From assembly GCF_000757485.1 (NCBI RefSeq), contig NZ_JPYO01000019.1, positions 62,001 to 126,000 of the forward strand: a DNA stretch of 64,000 nucleotides, in the 5' to 3' direction. This document shows, piece after piece, positions 16,418 to 25,331 of the stretch; positions within the stretch are counted from its first letter, which is position 1; the number at the start of each line of letters is the position of its first letter. The notes under the pieces are model-generated. The model had not been told where the DNA came from, did not search any database, and saw nothing but the letters and a program-made list of their open reading frames with translations. Both the position numbers and the translations under genes were made by a program. This DNA comes from Achromobacter sp. RTa (GTDB lineage: Bacteria; Pseudomonadota; Gammaproteobacteria; Burkholderiales; Burkholderiaceae_B).

Positions 16418-17527
16418 TTAGAAGCGGTGGCGGATGCCCACCATCGCCACGGTGCTCTTCACGCCATCGACGAACGCGAAGTTGGTGGCATACGAACCCA
16501 AGGCGTACAGGTTGGTGCGCTTGGACAGGTTATAGGTGTAGCCCAGGCTGTAGACGTTCATGGTGGCGTCATCGCCGGTCAGGGCGTCGCTATCCGGATC
16601 GGCGCGCTGCCACGAGGCCAGGATGTTGCTGGCGCCGCCCAGCGGCACGCTCAGGCCGACCAGGTAGGAATTGGCCTTGAAGCCCGAAACGGCCACGTTG
16701 GTGCCGAAACCCTTGGCTTCGGGGCTGCCGCTGCCGAAGGCGTTGGCGCCCTGGCCCGTGAACCAGCCGTCGCGCGTCTGGCCGTAGGCCAGCGCCAGCT
16801 TCAGCACTTCGAAGTCATACGAACCGCCCACCATCCAGGACTTGGGGGTAGCGTCCGTATCCAGCTGGCTGGCCGGATTGAGCTGGTCGTACGTCACGGC
16901 GAGGTTCAAGGGGCCGTTCACGTAGCGCAGGCCGGTCGTGATGGCGCGCGTGTTGTCGGCCGTCTTGAAGCCGGTCTGGGCGGAGGTCGTGTCCGACGCG
17001 TTGAACGAGTAGCCGATGCCGAACTGCACGCCGCCGAACGACGGCGTCGAGTACTGCACCATGTTGTCGTAGCGGACCGTGTTGGCGGCGCTGAAGGCCA
17101 CGCCCACGTTGGCCTGGCCGTAGCTGCCGCCGAACGGATCGATCGCGGCGAAGTACTTCGACGCGATGTTGGTCTGGCGGCCCAGTTCGAACAGGCCCCA
17201 CGAATTGCTCTTCAGGCCGATGGTGGCCTGGCGGCCGAACAGGCGGCTGCTCTGGCCCGATTGGCCGTTGCCCGAATTGAAGCCGCTTTCCAGCGTGAAC
17301 ACGGCGCTCAGGCCGTCGCCCAGGTCCTCGGCGCCGCGCAGGCCCCAGCGCGAACCGCTGGACACGCCGTTGACCATGCCGACCTTGGATTCATGGTAGT
17401 TGTCGCCCTTGATGCGCTGGTAGCCCACGCCGGTGTCGATCAGGCCATACAGCGTCACCGAGGTTTCCGCCTGCGCCGCTGCGCCGAACGTGGCCAGGAT
17501 GGCGGTGGCGAACAAAGTCTTTTTCAT
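16418..17527 (-). CDS. Gram-negative trimeric porin (OmpC/Omp32 type)
   Basis: 369 residues from the ATG at 17527, with GGGAA upstream; the open frame extends another 69 codons without porin likeness. The signal peptide MKKTLFATAILATFGAAAQA is cleaved before ETSVTLYGLID, the classic first strand of Burkholderiales porins. Later strands show GLRGAEDLGDGLSAVFTLESGF and RQATIGLKSNSWGLFELGRQ around the constriction loop, and the chain ends in a phenylalanine after GIRHR, as outer-membrane barrels do. It forms a general 16-strand diffusion channel. Probably a single-gene transcript. Confidence 0.93.
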   Translation of the reverse strand: MKKTLFATAILATFGAAAQAETSVTLYGLIDTGVGYQRIKGDNYHESKVGMVNGVSSGSRWGLRGAEDLGDGLSAVFTLESGFNSGNGQSGQSSRLFGRQATIGLKSNSWGLFELGRQTNIASKYFAAIDPFGGSYGQANVGVAFSAANTVRYDNMVQYSTPSFGGVQFGIGYSFNASDTTSAQTGFKTADNTRAITTGLRYVNGPLNLAVTYDQLNPASQLDTDATPKSWMVGGSYDFEVLKLALAYGQTRDGWFTGQGANAFGSGSPEAKGFGTNVAVSGFKANSYLVGLSVPLGGASNILASWQRADPDSDALTGDDATMNVYSLGYTYNLSKRTNLYALGSYATNFAFVDGVKSTVAMVGIRHRF

Positions 17528-17606
17528 TGCAAATTCCCGTTGATTGAACAGACATGGCCGGTTGGCTCGAATCGCGAACGGCGCGTCCGGCACATGGCAG
17601 GAATGG

Positions 17607-17612
17607 ATTCTA
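17607..17612 (-). promoter_or_regulatory. Possible -10 element of the porin gene
   Basis: TAGAAT on the minus strand, about 80 bases before the porin ATG. No good -35 hexamer is seen at 16-18 bases, so this is tentative. The rest of the 328-bp gap (17528-17855) holds only the gdhA terminator. Confidence 0.3.
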
Positions 17613-17770
17613 GGGACGCAATGTTTCAATTCGTGAAAAGCAAGCCGGGATTTTCCCTGATCGCGAAAACAGGGGCGCATTGTGGCGCCGGCCCGACACC
17701 CGCATGAAAAAATGTCGCGCCCGCATCGCTGCAATGTCCGCGTGCCCGCGATCCATTTGCGGCGGCCAAT

Positions 17771-17798
17771 GAAAATCGCCCCTTGCGGGGCGATTTTC
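17771..17798 (-). terminator. Terminator after gdhA
   Basis: A perfect 12-bp stem, GAAAATCGCCCC (17771-17782) with GGGGCGATTTTC (17787-17798), and a 4-base loop. The T stretch for the minus-strand transcript falls inside the stem end. It lies 57 bases beyond the gdhA stop. A T-rich plus-strand flank means it could work in both directions. Confidence 0.75.
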
Positions 17799-17855
17799 GT
17801 TTTTGTCTCCTTGCCTCCTCGGCGGCAGGTCGCTGACCCGCCGCCGAATCGGATA

Positions 17856-19145
17856 TCAGGGGTACAGGCCGCGCACCTGGCGCGCTTGCAGGATCCGCGT
17901 GCAAGCGACGATGAACGCCGCCGTGCGCAGCGTGACCTTGTGCTCGCGGGCCACCTGCGACACCGCTGCGTAGGCTTCGCGCATGAGACGTTCCAGGCGC
18001 TGGTTGATTTCGTCCTCGCTCCAGAAGAAGCTGGAGAAATCCTGCACCCACTCGAAGTAGCTGACCGTCACGCCGCCGGCGTTGGCCAGCACGTCGGGCA
18101 CCACATAGACGCCATGTTCGGCGAGGATGTCGTCCGCTTCCGGAGTCGTCGGGCCGTTGGCGCCTTCCACCACGATCTTCGCGCGCACCTTGGGGGCGTT
18201 CTCGGCGGTGATCTGGCTTTCCAGGGCTGCCGGGATCAGGAATTCGGTTTCCAGCGTCCAGAACTCGTCCTTGTCCATGGCCTGGCCGCCGGAGAAGCCG
18301 CCCACGCCGCCGTGCTGCGACACGTGCGACAGCAACTTGTGCACGTCCAGGCCTTCGGCGTTGTGCACGGTGCCGGTGTGGTCCTGCGCAGCGATGACCT
18401 TGGCGCCGGCCTCATGGAACAGGCGAGCGGCGGTGCCGCCCACGTTGCCGAAGCCCTGCACGACCACGCGCGCCTTCGACACGTCGATGTTCAGGTCGCG
18501 GGCGGCCTCGCAGCCCACGACGAACACGCCGCGGCCCGTGGCTTCGACCCGGCCCAAGCTGCCGCCCAGCGCGATCGGCTTGCCGGTGACCACGCCGGTG
18601 GCGGTGGCGCCTTCGTTCATGGAGTACGTGTCCATCATCCAGGCCATGGTCTGGGCGTTGGTGTTCACGTCAGGAGCCGGAATGTCCTTGGAGGGGCCGA
18701 TGATGACGCCGATCTCCGAGGTATAGCGGCGCGTCATGCGCTCGAGCTCGGATTGCGACAGCTTGCGCGGATCGACGCGGACGCCGCCCTTGGCGCCGCC
18801 GTAAGGCAGGTTCACCGCGGCGTTCTTGATCGACATCCAGGCCGCCAGCGCCATCACTTCGGAGAGCGTGACGTCCTGGTGGAAACGCACGCCGCCCTTG
18901 CCGGGGCCGCGCGAGGTGTTGTGCTGGACACGGTAGCCCTCGAAGTGCGCGATGCTGCCGTTGTCGAGTTCGATCGGCACGTCGACGATCAGCGAGCGCT
19001 TCGGACGCTTCAGGGTTTCGACCCACCGCGCCAGAGAACCGAGATACGGGGTGACCCGATCGACTTGTTGCAGGTAATTACCCCAGGGGCCGAGGTCTTC
19101 GGCGTTCAGATACGACGGCAAGGCGTGGGTGGGAGTTTGAGACAT
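17856..19145 (-). CDS. gdhA: Glutamate dehydrogenase
   Basis: 429 residues from the ATG at 19145 (MSQTP), chosen because AGGAG lies nine bases upstream; ATGs 6 and 30 bases further out are less well placed. It converts 2-oxoglutarate and ammonia to glutamate and back. Family features are the K-containing motif [14 protein letters not shown] (active site), [24 protein letters not shown] and the dinucleotide fold [12 protein letters not shown]. Length fits the 410-450 residue hexameric enzymes; coenzyme preference is not certain. A long inverted repeat lies 51-88 bases upstream of the start. Confidence 0.95.
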   Translation of the reverse strand: MSQTPTHALPSYLNAEDLGPWGNYLQQVDRVTPYLGSLARWVETLKRPKRSLIVDVPIELDNGSIAHFEGYRVQHNTSRGPGKGGVRFHQDVTLSEVMALAAWMSIKNAAVNLPYGGAKGGVRVDPRKLSQSELERMTRRYTSEIGVIIGPSKDIPAPDVNTNAQTMAWMMDTYSMNEGATATGVVTGKPIALGGSLGRVEATGRGVFVVGCEAARDLNIDVSKARVVVQGFGNVGGTAARLFHEAGAKVIAAQDHTGTVHNAEGLDVHKLLSHVSQHGGVGGFSGGQAMDKDEFWTLETEFLIPAALESQITAENAPKVRAKIVVEGANGPTTPEADDILAEHGVYVVPDVLANAGGVTVSYFEWVQDFSSFFWSEDEINQRLERLMREAYAAVSQVAREHKVTLRTAAFIVACTRILQARQVRGLYP

Positions 19146-19195
19146 GAGCATGCTCTCCTGACTAAGTTGCGCCATTTTATCCGCGAAAAATATAG

Positions 19196-19233
19196 TGTCC
19201 CCAATTTAAAAGAAAAATATTTAAATGGGGACA
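19196..19233. repeat. AT-rich inverted repeat with TGTCCCC ends upstream of gdhA
   Basis: TGTCCCCAATTTAAA (19196-19210) faces TTTAAATGGGGACA (19220-19233) across a 9-base spacer; the arms are perfect except for one extra base. It lies 51 bases before the gdhA start and adjoins TATATT and TAAAAT sequences that could be -10 elements. It may be an operator, or a leftover of a short mobile repeat, as TGTCCCC-ended palindromes often accompany REP-associated transposases. Outside it, the 268-bp gap 19147-19414 holds only the terminator of the next gene. Confidence 0.6.
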
Positions 19234-19354
19234 TATAAATGTTGCGGGCACCTGACGGGTCGCAAGCCGGCCCTACTGCTGGCCCTATCCTAAGCCGGAG
19301 CCAAGCCAGCGTCCAGCCCATCCGCCATAAGCGGGACTCGTCATTCCAGGCATG

Positions 19355-19389
19355 AAAAAGGGCGGCCTCCCCATGGGAAGCCGCCCTTT
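19355..19389 (-). terminator. Terminator after the hutG-like gene
   Basis: On the minus strand AAAGGGCGGC and GCCGCCCTTT pair around a 13-base loop, and five T follow. It lies about 25 bases past the stop codon of the ureohydrolase gene and closes the ABC operon. Confidence 0.85.
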
Positions 19390-19414
19390 CCGCCCCGCCC
19401 CTGGCCGTTGCCGT

Positions 19415-20362
19415 TCAGGGGGAAACCAATTGCCATGCGAGGCGCGCCGCCGCGCGGGCGCCGTGGCCATCCACGTCGAAGCGCGGGTTGTACTCCGCCA
19501 TGTCGGCAAGGCGCAGCTTGCCGCTCGCCTTTACCCGCAGGACGATGTCCTCGACCACCGCCAGCGGCACCCCGTAAGGCGCGGGCGCCGATACGCCGGG
19601 CATGACCGCCGCCGGCAACACGTCCAGGTCTATCGTCAGGTAGACGTGGGCCGCCCCCTCCAGCAAGGCGTCCACGTCGGCCAGCCGGGCCTCCAGGTGG
19701 CGCTCCTGCATATCGCGGTCCTCCACCCAGAATGCCCCGATCTCGGCGGCCCGGGCATACAGCGCGGGGGTATTGGCCAGCCGCGACACGCCCAGGCAGG
19801 CGTATTGCAGGGGCTGGCCTTGCTCCTCGCAGTAGCGGGCGATCTGATCGAACGGCGTGCCCGAACTTCCAGGCCGCCCGGTGCGCAGGTCGAAATGCGC
19901 GTCCAGGTTCAGCACCAGCACGGGCCCCGCGCCGCCGCCCGCCCGCAGCCAGCGGGCCAGGCCCTGGAAGCTGCCCCAGGCGATCTCGTGCCCGCCGCCC
20001 AGCACCACCGGACGGGCGCCCTGCCCCATCAGTTCCGCCAGGCGCAAGCCCAGGCGTTCCTGGGCATCCTCGAGCAGGTCGCCCTCGCATGCCACGTCGC
20101 CCGCGTCCAGCACGCGCGCCAGGCCATGCGCGGGCAATCCCGCCAGGAATTTCCGGATGCCGGCGGGGCCTCCTGCGGCGCCGACGCGCCCCTGGTTGCG
20201 CGCCACGCCGGCATCGCAGGCAAAGCCCAGCAGCACAGCCTCGCCCGCCTGGATCTGCCCGGCGGCCGGTTCAACGATGTGAGCCAGGCGCCGCGTATCG
20301 CCCTGCTCCGCGCTGTCGTCGCGCGCCTTCCAAAGGCTCTTGTCCAATTGCCCCATGCTCAT
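19415..20362 (-). CDS. hutG: Ureohydrolase, probably formimidoylglutamase (HutG)
   Basis: 315 residues. The arginase-fold manganese site is visible: GGGHE (His125), NLDAHFD (Asp154, His156, Asp158) and TIDLDVLP (Asp245, Asp247). The last motif lacks the DP found in arginase and agmatinase and continues [11 protein letters not shown], which favours HutG, the enzyme that splits N-formimidoylglutamate into glutamate and formamide. The start overlaps the stop of the ABC ATPase gene (ATGA). No other hut genes are in view, so the substrate is inferred only from motifs; guanidino acids remain possible. Last gene of the transporter operon. Confidence 0.75.
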   Translation of the reverse strand: MSMGQLDKSLWKARDDSAEQGDTRRLAHIVEPAAGQIQAGEAVLLGFACDAGVARNQGRVGAAGGPAGIRKFLAGLPAHGLARVLDAGDVACEGDLLEDAQERLGLRLAELMGQGARPVVLGGGHEIAWGSFQGLARWLRAGGGAGPVLVLNLDAHFDLRTGRPGSSGTPFDQIARYCEEQGQPLQYACLGVSRLANTPALYARAAEIGAFWVEDRDMQERHLEARLADVDALLEGAAHVYLTIDLDVLPAAVMPGVSAPAPYGVPLAVVEDIVLRVKASGKLRLADMAEYNPRFDVDGHGARAAARLAWQLVSP

Positions 20363-21159
20363 GCCGCCGCTCCCGGCGACGCGCTCAGCACCGCCTGCAG
20401 GAACTCGCGGGTGCGCGGCTCGCGCGGCTGGCTGAAGATCACCTCGGGCGAGCCGGACTCCAGGATCACCCCGCCGTCCATCACCGCGACCACGTCGGCC
20501 ACATCGCGGGCAAAGCCCATCTCGTGCGTCACGACCATCATGGTCATGCCCTCGCGGGCCAGCAGTTTCATGACCTGCAGCACCTCGCCCACCAGTTCCG
20601 GGTCCAGCGCCGAGGTCGGTTCGTCGAACAACATGACCTTGGGCTGCATGGCCAGCGCGCGGGCGATCGCCACGCGCTGCTTCTGGCCGCCGGACAGGCT
20701 GGCCGGCATGGCCGACATCTTCTGGCCCAGGCCGACCTTGGCCAGCAGGTCGGCCGCCAGCGCATTGGCCTCGTCGCGGCCCATGCCGTGCAGCTTGCGC
20801 GGACCGATCGTCACGTTGTCCAGCACCGACAGGTGCGGGAACAGGTTGAAGCCCTGGAACACCATGCCCACCTGCATGCGCAGCTGGTTCAGCTCCGCCT
20901 CCGGCAGCAGCGTGCCGTGGTCCAGCAAGGTCTGGCCGCAGATGTCCACGGTGCCCGCCTCGGCCACTTCCAGCCCGTTGCAGCAGCGCAGCAGGGTGCT
21001 CTTGCCCGAGCCGCTTGGCCCGATCACCACCACCACCTGCGAAGGCAGCACGTCGAAATCGATCCCGCGCAGGACGGCATGGGCGCCGTAGGATTTTTGC
21101 AGGCCGCGGATGCGGATCATTTCTTGCGGGCCCGCGGCCCGGTTCGTCGAGGCGTTCAT
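20359..21159 (-). CDS. Polar amino acid ABC transporter, ATP-binding subunit
   Basis: 266 residues. Walker [10 protein letters not shown], the Q-loop in [12 protein letters not shown], signature LSGGQKQR, Walker [13 protein letters not shown] and the H-loop in VVTHEMGFA are all intact. The [16 protein letters not shown] stretch is typical of GlnQ/HisP-type polar amino acid importers. It overlaps the permease gene upstream and the hutG-like gene downstream by ATGA, so the three are translationally coupled. It energises uptake through the permease on the inner side of the membrane. Confidence 0.93.
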   Translation of the reverse strand: MNASTNRAAGPQEMIRIRGLQKSYGAHAVLRGIDFDVLPSQVVVVIGPSGSGKSTLLRCCNGLEVAEAGTVDICGQTLLDHGTLLPEAELNQLRMQVGMVFQGFNLFPHLSVLDNVTIGPRKLHGMGRDEANALAADLLAKVGLGQKMSAMPASLSGGQKQRVAIARALAMQPKVMLFDEPTSALDPELVGEVLQVMKLLAREGMTMMVVTHEMGFARDVADVVAVMDGGVILESGSPEVIFSQPREPRTREFLQAVLSASPGAAA

Positions 21160-21824
21160 TGCACCATCCCTCCCGCGCGCAGGCGATGTTCCACCTTGCG
21201 CAACACCAGCATCGTGACCGTGGTCAGGACCAGATAGATCAGCGCCACCACCAGATACGTTTCCAGCGAGCGATACGACACGCTGATGATTTTCTGCCCT
21301 TCGTGCATCAGGTCATGGATGGTCAAGAGCGACACCAGGGCCGAATTCTTGATCAGCGCGATGAACTCGTTGCCCAAGGGCGGGATCATGCGCACGATGG
21401 CCTGCGGCAGCACGATGATGCGCATGGCTTGGCCGGAGGACATGCCCAACGAGCGGGCCGCCTCCGTCTGGCCGCGGTCCACCGACTGGATTGCTCCCCG
21501 CACGATTTCCGACACGTAGGCGCCCGAGTACATGCCCAGACCCAGCACGCCGCAGGCGAACGCAGGCAGCGTCACGCCGAAATGCGGCAGGCCAAAGAAC
21601 CAGATGAAGAGCTGCACCAGCAGGGGCGTGCCGCGGAACAGCAGCAGGTAAAGGCTGCACAGGTTGTAGATCACGTAGCGCCGCGGATCGAGGCGGCCCA
21701 CGCCCACGAGCAGGCCGATAAAGCAGGCAAGCAACAAGGCCCCGGCGGTCACCTCCACGGTAACCGCCGCGCCGTCCATCAGCGCGCCGAAGTCGGCAAA
21801 GACGGGGGAGAAATCCAGGTTCAT
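21156..21824 (-). CDS. Polar amino acid ABC transporter, permease subunit
   Basis: 222 residues from the ATG at 21824, which overlaps the stop of the binding-protein gene (ATGA); seven codons further upstream lies a less likely start. Five predicted membrane segments and the EAA loop [22 protein letters not shown] of HisM/GlnP-type permeases. As only one permease gene is present, the transporter would use a homodimer. Confidence 0.92.
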   Translation of the reverse strand: MNLDFSPVFADFGALMDGAAVTVEVTAGALLLACFIGLLVGVGRLDPRRYVIYNLCSLYLLLFRGTPLLVQLFIWFFGLPHFGVTLPAFACGVLGLGMYSGAYVSEIVRGAIQSVDRGQTEAARSLGMSSGQAMRIIVLPQAIVRMIPPLGNEFIALIKNSALVSLLTIHDLMHEGQKIISVSYRSLETYLVVALIYLVLTTVTMLVLRKVEHRLRAGGMVQ

Positions 21825-22564
21825 TTCGCGGGCGCCTCGAACCACTTGTTCACGATGGCCTGGTAGCTGCCGTCGACCTTCAGCTTCTGGAGCGCGGCGT
21901 TCAGCTCACGCGTCAGCTCCGGCTTGTTCTTGGGCACGGCGATGCCATAGTCCTCGGTGGTGATCTGCTCTCCCAGCACGGTCAGGTCCTGAGTGCTTTG
22001 CGCGAACAGCTTGGCCGCGGGCTTGCCCGTCACGGCGGCTTCGGCGCGGCCGATCTGCACCAGGTTGAACATCTCCTGGTTCTTCTCGACTTCCACGCGC
22101 TGCACCGACGGGTAGTGCTCCTTCAGGTAGTTGACCGACTTCGTGCCGACCTGCACCGACACCTTGCGGCCGTCCAGGTCCTTCAGCGTCTTGACCGGGC
22201 CATCCTTCTTCGTCATGACGACCAGGCCGCCCGCGTAGTAGGGATCCGTGAAGTCCACCACCTTGGCGCGCTCGGGCGTGATGTAGATGGCGGACACCGC
22301 GATGTCGGCGCGGCCGGCCTGCAGAGCCGGAATCAGGCCCTTGAAGTCGATATCGATCCATTCGACCTTCTTGCCCATCGCGCCGGCAAGGGCCTCGACC
22401 AGCTCGATGTCGAAGCCGGTGCGCTTGCCGTCCTTGACGAATTCCATCGGCGGGAAGGTGGCGTCGGTGACGGCGCGGATGGTTTCCTGCGCGTGCGCGG
22501 AACCGGCGCTCCAGGCCAGGCCCAGCGTCAGGGCGGCGGTCAGCAGTGTGCGGCGAGTGGTCAT
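21821..22564 (-). CDS. Periplasmic amino acid-binding protein of the ABC transporter
   Basis: 247 residues. A signal peptide ends SAHA, before QETIRAV. The SBP family 3 domain shows TDATFPPMEFVKDGKRTGFDIELVEAL, the usual ligand-binding opening, then DITPERAK-like IYITPERAKVVDFTDPYY and VQVGTKSVNYLKEHYP. It captures the substrate in the periplasm; the acidic and polar pocket type suggests a small amino acid or derivative. An AGGA lies 10 bases before the ATG. First gene of the coupled operon; the IclR gene lies 88 bases upstream. Confidence 0.92.
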   Translation of the reverse strand: MTTRRTLLTAALTLGLAWSAGSAHAQETIRAVTDATFPPMEFVKDGKRTGFDIELVEALAGAMGKKVEWIDIDFKGLIPALQAGRADIAVSAIYITPERAKVVDFTDPYYAGGLVVMTKKDGPVKTLKDLDGRKVSVQVGTKSVNYLKEHYPSVQRVEVEKNQEMFNLVQIGRAEAAVTGKPAAKLFAQSTQDLTVLGEQITTEDYGIAVPKNKPELTRELNAALQKLKVDGSYQAIVNKWFEAPAK

Positions 22565-22652
22565 GGTGGGTCCTATGGAAAATGGGTAACGGCGATCGGA
22601 TGGGTGCGGATGCGTGGACTTCAGGAAAAACGTGAACGACGGGGCTGCGGAA

Positions 22653-23399
22653 TCAATGAACCTGCAGTTTCGACGAGATGCGCCGCGCGGCCGCCACGGT
22701 CATCTCGATCAAAGCATCGGGCCGCTGGGCGGCCCGCGTGGAAGGAGCCATCAAGGTGATCGACGCAACGGCCTGATTGGCGCGCTGGAAGATCGGCACG
22801 CTGACGCCCCAGACGCCGGCATCGACCTCGCTGTCGGTCACGGCATAGCCTTGCTCGCGGATGGTCTCCAGTTCCTTGGCCAGCCTGGCCGCGTCCACCC
22901 CGGCCTCGGAGGCGAGATAGGCCAGCGCGGCCTGCAACCGGGCCACAGGCATGAAGGCGAGCAGCGATTTGGCGGAGGCTCCGCGCGCCAGCGGCAGGCC
23001 GCGGCCCTTGGTGAAGGAGCAGCGCAGCGGATGCTGGCTTTCGACCATATCCAGGCACACGGCCTGGTCCTTGACCGCGACCAGCAGGCCGATGGTTTCA
23101 CCCGAGGCCATGGCGAGCGCCGCCATGTCGGGCTGGGCTTCGTGGATCAGGAATGAAGATTGGTCGAATCCCCAGGCCAGTTGCACGCAGAGCGGGCCCG
23201 GGCCGTACTCGCCGTCGTGCTCGGCGACGAAGCCCCAGCGCTTGAGCAAGGCCACCTGACGGTACAAGGTGCTTTGCGCCAAGCCGGTCTCTTCAGCCAG
23301 CGCGGCGATGCTAAGCGGGCCGTCATGCCGGGCCAGGGTGGCCAGCACATACAGCACGCGGTCCGCGCCGGCTCCGACTGATTGATCCGCTTTCAACAT
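22653..23399 (-). CDS. IclR family transcriptional regulator
   Basis: 248 residues from the ATG at 23399; the frame opens 11 codons earlier without support. The N-terminal winged helix (ADRVLYVLATLARHDGPLS..TGLAQSTLYRQVALLK) is followed by the IclR effector domain (about 75-245), with the TKGRGLPLARGASAKSLLAF stretch near the ligand pocket. It is in the same direction and directly upstream of the ABC-hutG operon, so it most likely controls that operon in response to its substrate or a breakdown product. Confidence 0.88.
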   Translation of the reverse strand: MLKADQSVGAGADRVLYVLATLARHDGPLSIAALAEETGLAQSTLYRQVALLKRWGFVAEHDGEYGPGPLCVQLAWGFDQSSFLIHEAQPDMAALAMASGETIGLLVAVKDQAVCLDMVESQHPLRCSFTKGRGLPLARGASAKSLLAFMPVARLQAALAYLASEAGVDAARLAKELETIREQGYAVTDSEVDAGVWGVSVPIFQRANQAVASITLMAPSTRAAQRPDALIEMTVAAARRISSKLQVH

Positions 23400-23504
23400 T
23401 TGGCTCCATGCTAACGGAGCGCAGATTATCAATTTGTGGTGTTATCTGAGGTTTTTATTCCCGAATACTGAGAATAACCAGGGAAAACCCCGAAAAGCAG
23501 GCAT

Positions 23505-23526
23505 GAAAAAAGCGCCCGAAGGCGCT
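23505..23526 (-). terminator. Terminator after the ankyrin gene
   Basis: On the minus strand AGCGCC and GGCGCT pair around a TTCG tetraloop, followed by six T. It lies about 60 bases past the stop of the ankyrin-repeat gene and marks the end of the mltG-tmk-holB-tatD-ankyrin cluster. Confidence 0.9.
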
Positions 23527-23584
23527 GGGAAAGAGGCCGGCAGGAGGCGCGGGGCCCTAAGGAGGGCCGCCACGCCTTGCGCGC

Positions 23585-24454
23585 TCAAGGCGCGGCCGGC
23601 TCGTCGTAATTGTTCAGCTTCAGGCCGGACACGCCCTTCACGGAGGAAGACGGAGCCGGGGCTGCGGGTGCCTGGACCTCCGCCGCAGCCGGGGCCGGGG
23701 CAGGAACGGCCGCGGGCGTCGCGGGCGCCGCGCCCGTATCGGCCGGAACCGCCGCGCGGCGCTTGCGGTGCGCTTCCTCCTGCTGGGCGATCAGCTTGTC
23801 CAGTTGGGCCGCCAATGCCGTCGACTTGCCGGTGCGCGCCCAATCCGCCGCGGTCTGGCCCTTGGTGTCACGCGTGCCCACGTCCGCGCCGGCCTTCAGC
23901 AACAGGTCCACCATGGGCTTGCGGCCCGACAGCGCCGCCATCATCAGGGGCGTTTCGCCGTGGGGCGCGGGCGCGTTGGGCATGGCGTGCTGCGCCAGCA
24001 GCAGGCGCGCCATCTCCACCTGCCCCTTGGATGCGGCGTAGTGCAGCGGCGTCCAACCCAGCCGATTGACCTGCGCGCCGCGCGCAATCAACTTTTTCGC
24101 CCTTTCCGTCTGGCCCGCGATCGCCAGGTACATCAGCGGGGTCTCGCCGGCGGGGTTCTCCGCGTTCACGTCCGTGCGCTTGTCGGCCGCGATCACGTCG
24201 AACACTTTCCAGGCGCCGTCGGCCACCGCGCGCATCAGCGCCGGCTGGCCGTTCTTGTAGCGCACATTGGGATCCGCCCCCTGCTTGAGCAAATCCCGAA
24301 TGTCGTCCGGATAGTCGTTGGCGACATAAACCCACCAATCGGCGGGGTTGGCCGCCTGCGCCACAGGCGCGGCCAACCCGACGGCCACGGCCAGAAGCGC
24401 GCCGCGGCAGCACGACAACACGGCCCTGCGGGCGATAGCGAGACTGATAGCCAT
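23585..24454 (-). CDS. Exported ankyrin-repeat protein
   Basis: 289 residues. A signal peptide (hydrophobic VLSCCRGALLAVAVGLAAP, cleavage near AQA) directs it to the periplasm. Four to five ankyrin repeats span about residues 45-205, for example GETPLMYLAIAGQTERAKKLIARGA, GWTPLHYAASKGQVEMARLLLA and GETPLMMAALSGRKPMVDLLLKAGA. Then comes a basic helix and a Pro/Ala-rich tail with LNNYDEPAAP at the end. Ankyrin repeats bind other proteins; the partner is unknown. The short AT-rich gap before it (24455-24492) could hold its own promoter, although it follows tatD closely. Confidence 0.87.
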   Translation of the reverse strand: MAISLAIARRAVLSCCRGALLAVAVGLAAPVAQAANPADWWVYVANDYPDDIRDLLKQGADPNVRYKNGQPALMRAVADGAWKVFDVIAADKRTDVNAENPAGETPLMYLAIAGQTERAKKLIARGAQVNRLGWTPLHYAASKGQVEMARLLLAQHAMPNAPAPHGETPLMMAALSGRKPMVDLLLKAGADVGTRDTKGQTAADWARTGKSTALAAQLDKLIAQQEEAHRKRRAAVPADTGAAPATPAAVPAPAPAAAEVQAPAAPAPSSSVKGVSGLKLNNYDEPAAP

Positions 24455-24492
24455 GAATATCCTAGAATTTACTTTAAATAAATGACTTTAGA

Positions 24493-25263
24493 TTATTTCT
24501 TTATCTTGTTGAAAAGACGGAAGAAATTATCGGTTGATGCGCGCGCCACTTCTGCTACGGGAATGCCGCGGAGGTCCGCGATCTTCTCGGCCACGTGTAT
24601 CACTTTGGAGGGATCGTTCAGCTTGCCACGGTATGGCACGGGCGCCAGGTACGGCGAATCGGTTTCGATCAACAGCCGGTCCAGCGGCACCTTCGCGGCC
24701 ACTTCGTGCACCACCTGCGCGTTCTTGAACGTGACGATCCCCGACAGCGAAATATAGAAGTTCTGATCCAGCGCCGCCTGCGCCACTTCCCAGGTCTCGG
24801 TGAAACAGTGCATCACGCCACCGACCTCGGCCGCCTTCTCTTCGCGCAGCATGCGTACCGTGTCCTCCGCGGACGCGCGCGTATGCACGATCAGCGGCAG
24901 GCCCGTGTCGCGGGCGACGCCGATATGGCGGCGGAAGCGCTCGCGCTGCCAATCCAGCGGCTCCGACAGGCGGTAATAATCCAACCCGGTCTCGCCGATG
25001 GCCACGACCTTCGGATGCGCTGACAGGCGCGTCAGCTCTTCCGCCGTGGGGTCGGGCGTGTCTTCGTAGTCGGGATGCACGCCCACCGAGGCCCACAGGT
25101 TCGCCTGCGGCTCGACGAGCGACATCAGAGACGGCCATTCCGGCATATTGACGCTGACGACCAGCGCGTGCGTTACCCGGTTGGCGGCCATCCGGTCGAG
25201 GATCGCCGGCAGATCGGAGGCAAGCTCCGGGAAGTTCAAATGGCAGTGGGAATCGACGTACAT
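24493..25263 (-). CDS. ycfH: TatD family metal-dependent hydrolase / DNase
   Basis: 256 residues. The metal site of TatD nucleases is visible: DSHCHLNF (His6, His8), IGETGLDYYR (Glu), IVHTR and HCFTET histidines and the ETDSPYLAP aspartate. TatD enzymes act on DNA ends or short nucleotides. Its place after tmk and holB matches ycfH of E. coli. A 68-bp gap separates it from holB. Confidence 0.93.
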   Translation of the reverse strand: MYVDSHCHLNFPELASDLPAILDRMAANRVTHALVVSVNMPEWPSLMSLVEPQANLWASVGVHPDYEDTPDPTAEELTRLSAHPKVVAIGETGLDYYRLSEPLDWQRERFRRHIGVARDTGLPLIVHTRASAEDTVRMLREEKAAEVGGVMHCFTETWEVAQAALDQNFYISLSGIVTFKNAQVVHEVAAKVPLDRLLIETDSPYLAPVPYRGKLNDPSKVIHVAEKIADLRGIPVAEVARASTDNFFRLFNKIKK

Positions 25264-25331
25264 ATTGAATCTGGATGAAAGTGCCGCTGCGCCCTGCCCG
25301 CTTAGGGGTAAAGCGCCGTCGGATCAAGGGC

